Part shown: positions 5,883 to 7,560 of the stretch, in pieces
Position numbering within the stretch: position 1 is the stretch's first letter
Layout: every line of letters begins with the position of its first letter
From: Actinomycetales bacterium
Lineage (GTDB): Bacteria > Actinomycetota > Actinomycetes > Actinomycetales > Cellulomonadaceae
Length of the DNA stretch: 7,560 nucleotides
Assembly: GCA_012514545.1 (NCBI GenBank)
Contig: JAAZAC010000146.1
Span: 1 to 7,560, forward strand
Direction: 5' to 3'
The notes under the pieces: generated by a model
What the model was told of the DNA's origin: nothing
Database searches by the model: none
The model's input: the letters and a program-made list of their open reading frames with translations, nothing else
Translations under genes and position numbers: made by a program

Positions 5883-7560
5883 CTAGGCCAGGCGCTCGCG
5901 CAGCCCGCCGAGCTCCGCGCGGAGCTCGGCCGGCACCTTCTCGCCGAACACCTCGAACCACTCCTCGGTCAGGTCGGCCTCGTGGCGCCACGCGTCGCGG
6001 TCCACCGCGAACAGGGCCTCCAGGTCGGCCGGGTCGAGGTCCAGGCCGGCGAGGTCGAGCGCGCCGTCCGCCGGGACGAGCCCGACGGGCGTCTCCTCCG
6101 CGGCGGCCGTGCCGGCGACCCGCCCGAGCGCCCAGGCGAGCACGCGCGAGTTCTCGCGGAAGCCCGGCCACAGGAAGCGCCCGTCGGCGCCCTTGCGGAA
6201 CCAGTTCACGCAGAACAGGCGCGGCGGGGCGGCGAGCCGCTCGCCGATGCGCAGCCAGTGCGCCCAGTGGTCGGCCATGTGGTAGCCGCAGAACGGCAGC
6301 ATGGCGAACGGGTCGCGCCGCAGCGCGCCGACCGTCCCCTCGGCCGCTGCGGTCTGCTCGGACGAGATCGTCGCGCCCATGAAGACCCCGTGCGCCCAGC
6401 TGCGCGCCTCGGTCACGAGCGGCACGTTCGTCGCGCGGCGGCCGCCGAAGAAGATCGCGTCGACGGGCACGCCGGCCGGGTCCTCCCAGGTGTCCGCGAT
6501 GGAGGGGCACTGCCCCGCGCGGACGGTGAACCTCGAGTTCGGGTGCGCGGCCGGGCGCCCGGAGTCGGGCGTCCAGTCCTGGCCGGTCCAGTCGATCAGG
6601 TGGTCGGGTGGGGTGTCGGTGAGCCCCTCCCACCACACGTCGCCGTCGTCGGTCAGCGCGACGTTCGTGAAGATCGTGTCGTGGGAGACCATGTCGACGG
6701 CCGTCGGGTTGGTCGCCTCGCCCGTGCCGGGCGCGACGCCGAAGAAGCCCGCCTCGGGGTTGATCGCCCACAGGCGCCCGTCCTCGCCGGGGCGCATCCA
6801 CGCGATGTCGTCGCCGATCGTCTCGGCCTTCCAGCCCGGCAGGGTGGGCTGGATCATCGCGAGGTTGGTCTTGCCGCACGCGGACGGGAACGCCGCGGCG
6901 ACGTGGAAGACGCGGCCCTCGGGCGACGTCAGGCGCAGGAGCAGCATGTGCTCGGCGAGCCAGCCCTCGTCCCGGCCGATCACGGACGCGATCCGCAGGG
7001 CGAAGCACTTCTTGCCGAGCAGCGCGTTGCCGCCGTAGCCGGACCCGTACGACCAGATCTCCCGCGTCTCGGGGAAGTGGACGATGTACTTCGTTGCGTT
7101 GCACGGCCACGGGACGTCGGGGCGGCGCGTGCCGTCGTCGGCGACGAGCGGGTAGCCCACCGAGTGCACGGCGGGCACGAAGTCGCCGTCCGTGCCGAGC
7201 CGCTCGAGGACGGCGGTGCCCACCCTCGTCATGATGTGCATGCTCACGACGACGTACGGCGAGTCGGTCAGCTGCACGCCGTACTGGGCGAGCGGCGAGT
7301 CGACCGGGCCCATCGAGAACGGGATGACGTACATCGTCCGGCCGCGCATGGCGCCGCGGAACGCGGTCTCGAGCTCGGCGCGCATCTCGGCGGGCGCCCG
7401 CCAGTTGTTGGTGGGGCCGGCGTCGGACTCGTGCTCGGAGCAGATGAACGTGCGGCCCTCGACGCGCGCGACGTCGCTCGGGTCGGAGCGGGCGAGGAAG
7501 CTGTTCGGCCGCTTCTCGGGGTTGAGCCGCAGGAAGGTGCCCTGCTCGACGAGCAGGTCG
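5883..7560 (-). CDS. pckG: Phosphoenolpyruvate carboxykinase (GTP), 5' end outside window
   Basis: GTP-dependent PEP carboxykinase, catalysing oxaloacetate + GTP to PEP + GDP + CO2, the gluconeogenic/anaplerotic branch point in the cytoplasm. The visible 558 residues start in mid-protein at LLVEQGTFLRLNPEKRPNSF (around 7558-7500); comparison with the roughly 606-residue mycobacterial enzyme suggests about 50 N-terminal residues lie beyond the window. Seen, in order: DAGPTNNW (near 7410), HFPETREIWSYGSGYGGN (near 7050, manganese/PEP-site Tyr), LLGKKC (near 7010), AEHMLLL (near 6945), the P-loop PSACGKTN with its hyper-reactive Cys (6864-6887), the metal-binding kinase-2 motif GDDIAW (6798-6815), FFGGRRATNVPL (near 6430), and VNWFRKG and FLWPGF (6210-6160). 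These are the GTP-type, not ATP-type, signatures. All key motifs are intact, and it ends with a TAG at 5885-5883. An in-frame ATG at 7385 is internal and not the start. The downstream protease is co-directional. Confidence 0.97.
   Translation of the reverse strand, partial: DLLVEQGTFLRLNPEKRPNSFLARSDPSDVARVEGRTFICSEHESDAGPTNNWRAPAEMRAELETAFRGAMRGRTMYVIPFSMGPVDSPLAQYGVQLTDSPYVVVSMHIMTRVGTAVLERLGTDGDFVPAVHSVGYPLVADDGTRRPDVPWPCNATKYIVHFPETREIWSYGSGYGGNALLGKKCFALRIASVIGRDEGWLAEHMLLLRLTSPEGRVFHVAAAFPSACGKTNLAMIQPTLPGWKAETIGDDIAWMRPGEDGRLWAINPEAGFFGVAPGTGEATNPTAVDMVSHDTIFTNVALTDDGDVWWEGLTDTPPDHLIDWTGQDWTPDSGRPAAHPNSRFTVRAGQCPSIADTWEDPAGVPVDAIFFGGRRATNVPLVTEARSWAHGVFMGATISSEQTAAAEGTVGALRRDPFAMLPFCGYHMADHWAHWLRIGERLAAPPRLFCVNWFRKGADGRFLWPGFRENSRVLAWALGRVAGTAAAEETPVGLVPADGALDLAGLDLDPADLEALFAVDRDAWRHEADLTEEWFEVFGEKVPAELRAELGGLRERLA

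Noticed and set aside
5836..7110. Second minus-strand open frame inside the pckG region, and a plus-strand frame at 6301-7038
   Set aside because: Both overlap pckG in other frames, show no motifs and have skewed composition; pckG motifs are intact along the whole stretch.
1..7560. A new defence, mobile or biosynthetic system
   Set aside because: All genes belong to recognisable families with ordinary layouts; there are no transposase, integrase, toxin, nuclease, reverse transcriptase, array or modular-synthase signatures on either strand.

Overview
This is very GC-rich DNA (well over 70% GC by eye), densely packed with short gaps and GTG as well as ATG starts. Together with a GabD2-type aldehyde dehydrogenase, a stand-alone RsbW/HATPase_c_2-type kinase and a GTP-type PEP carboxykinase, this points to a high-GC actinomycete. 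Micrococcales, something like Cellulomonadaceae or Promicromonosporaceae, is my best guess, inferred from style rather than a marker gene.

Layout. Bases 1-124 hold no convincing gene, apart from a possible minus-strand start at base 20 leaving the window. On the plus strand follow a small VOC/PhnB-like protein (125-538), then a two-gene operon: a GabD2-like semialdehyde dehydrogenase (646-2166) and an SDR16C-like short-chain dehydrogenase (2163-2978), overlapping by 4 bases. A minus-strand RsbW-like ATP-binding protein (2950-3345) meets the SDR tail to tail with a 29-base overlap. It diverges from a plus-strand aldo/keto reductase (about 3436-4419). The rest is minus strand. Read in transcription order it is pckG (entering from beyond base 7560, ending 5883), an HtrA-like trypsin/PDZ protease (5828-4917) and an AHSA1/SRPBCC-domain gene (4860-4433) that is broken near its N-terminus by a one-base loss in a C run.

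How the genes relate. The dehydrogenase pair is the only clear functional unit: an SDR making or reducing an aldehyde beside an ALDH oxidising it to the acid. PckG is central metabolism (oxaloacetate to PEP). The RsbW-like protein is a candidate partner-switching anti-sigma factor with no sigma factor or anti-anti-sigma factor in view. The protease has no visible export signal.

I see no mobile element, CRISPR array, RNA gene, phage gene or new multi-gene system. This looks like an ordinary chromosomal housekeeping/accessory-metabolism region. The observations most worth a second look are the SRPBCC frameshift and a perfect 25-base in-frame duplication inside the PDZ domain of the protease. 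No stretch over 300 bases lacks a gene.
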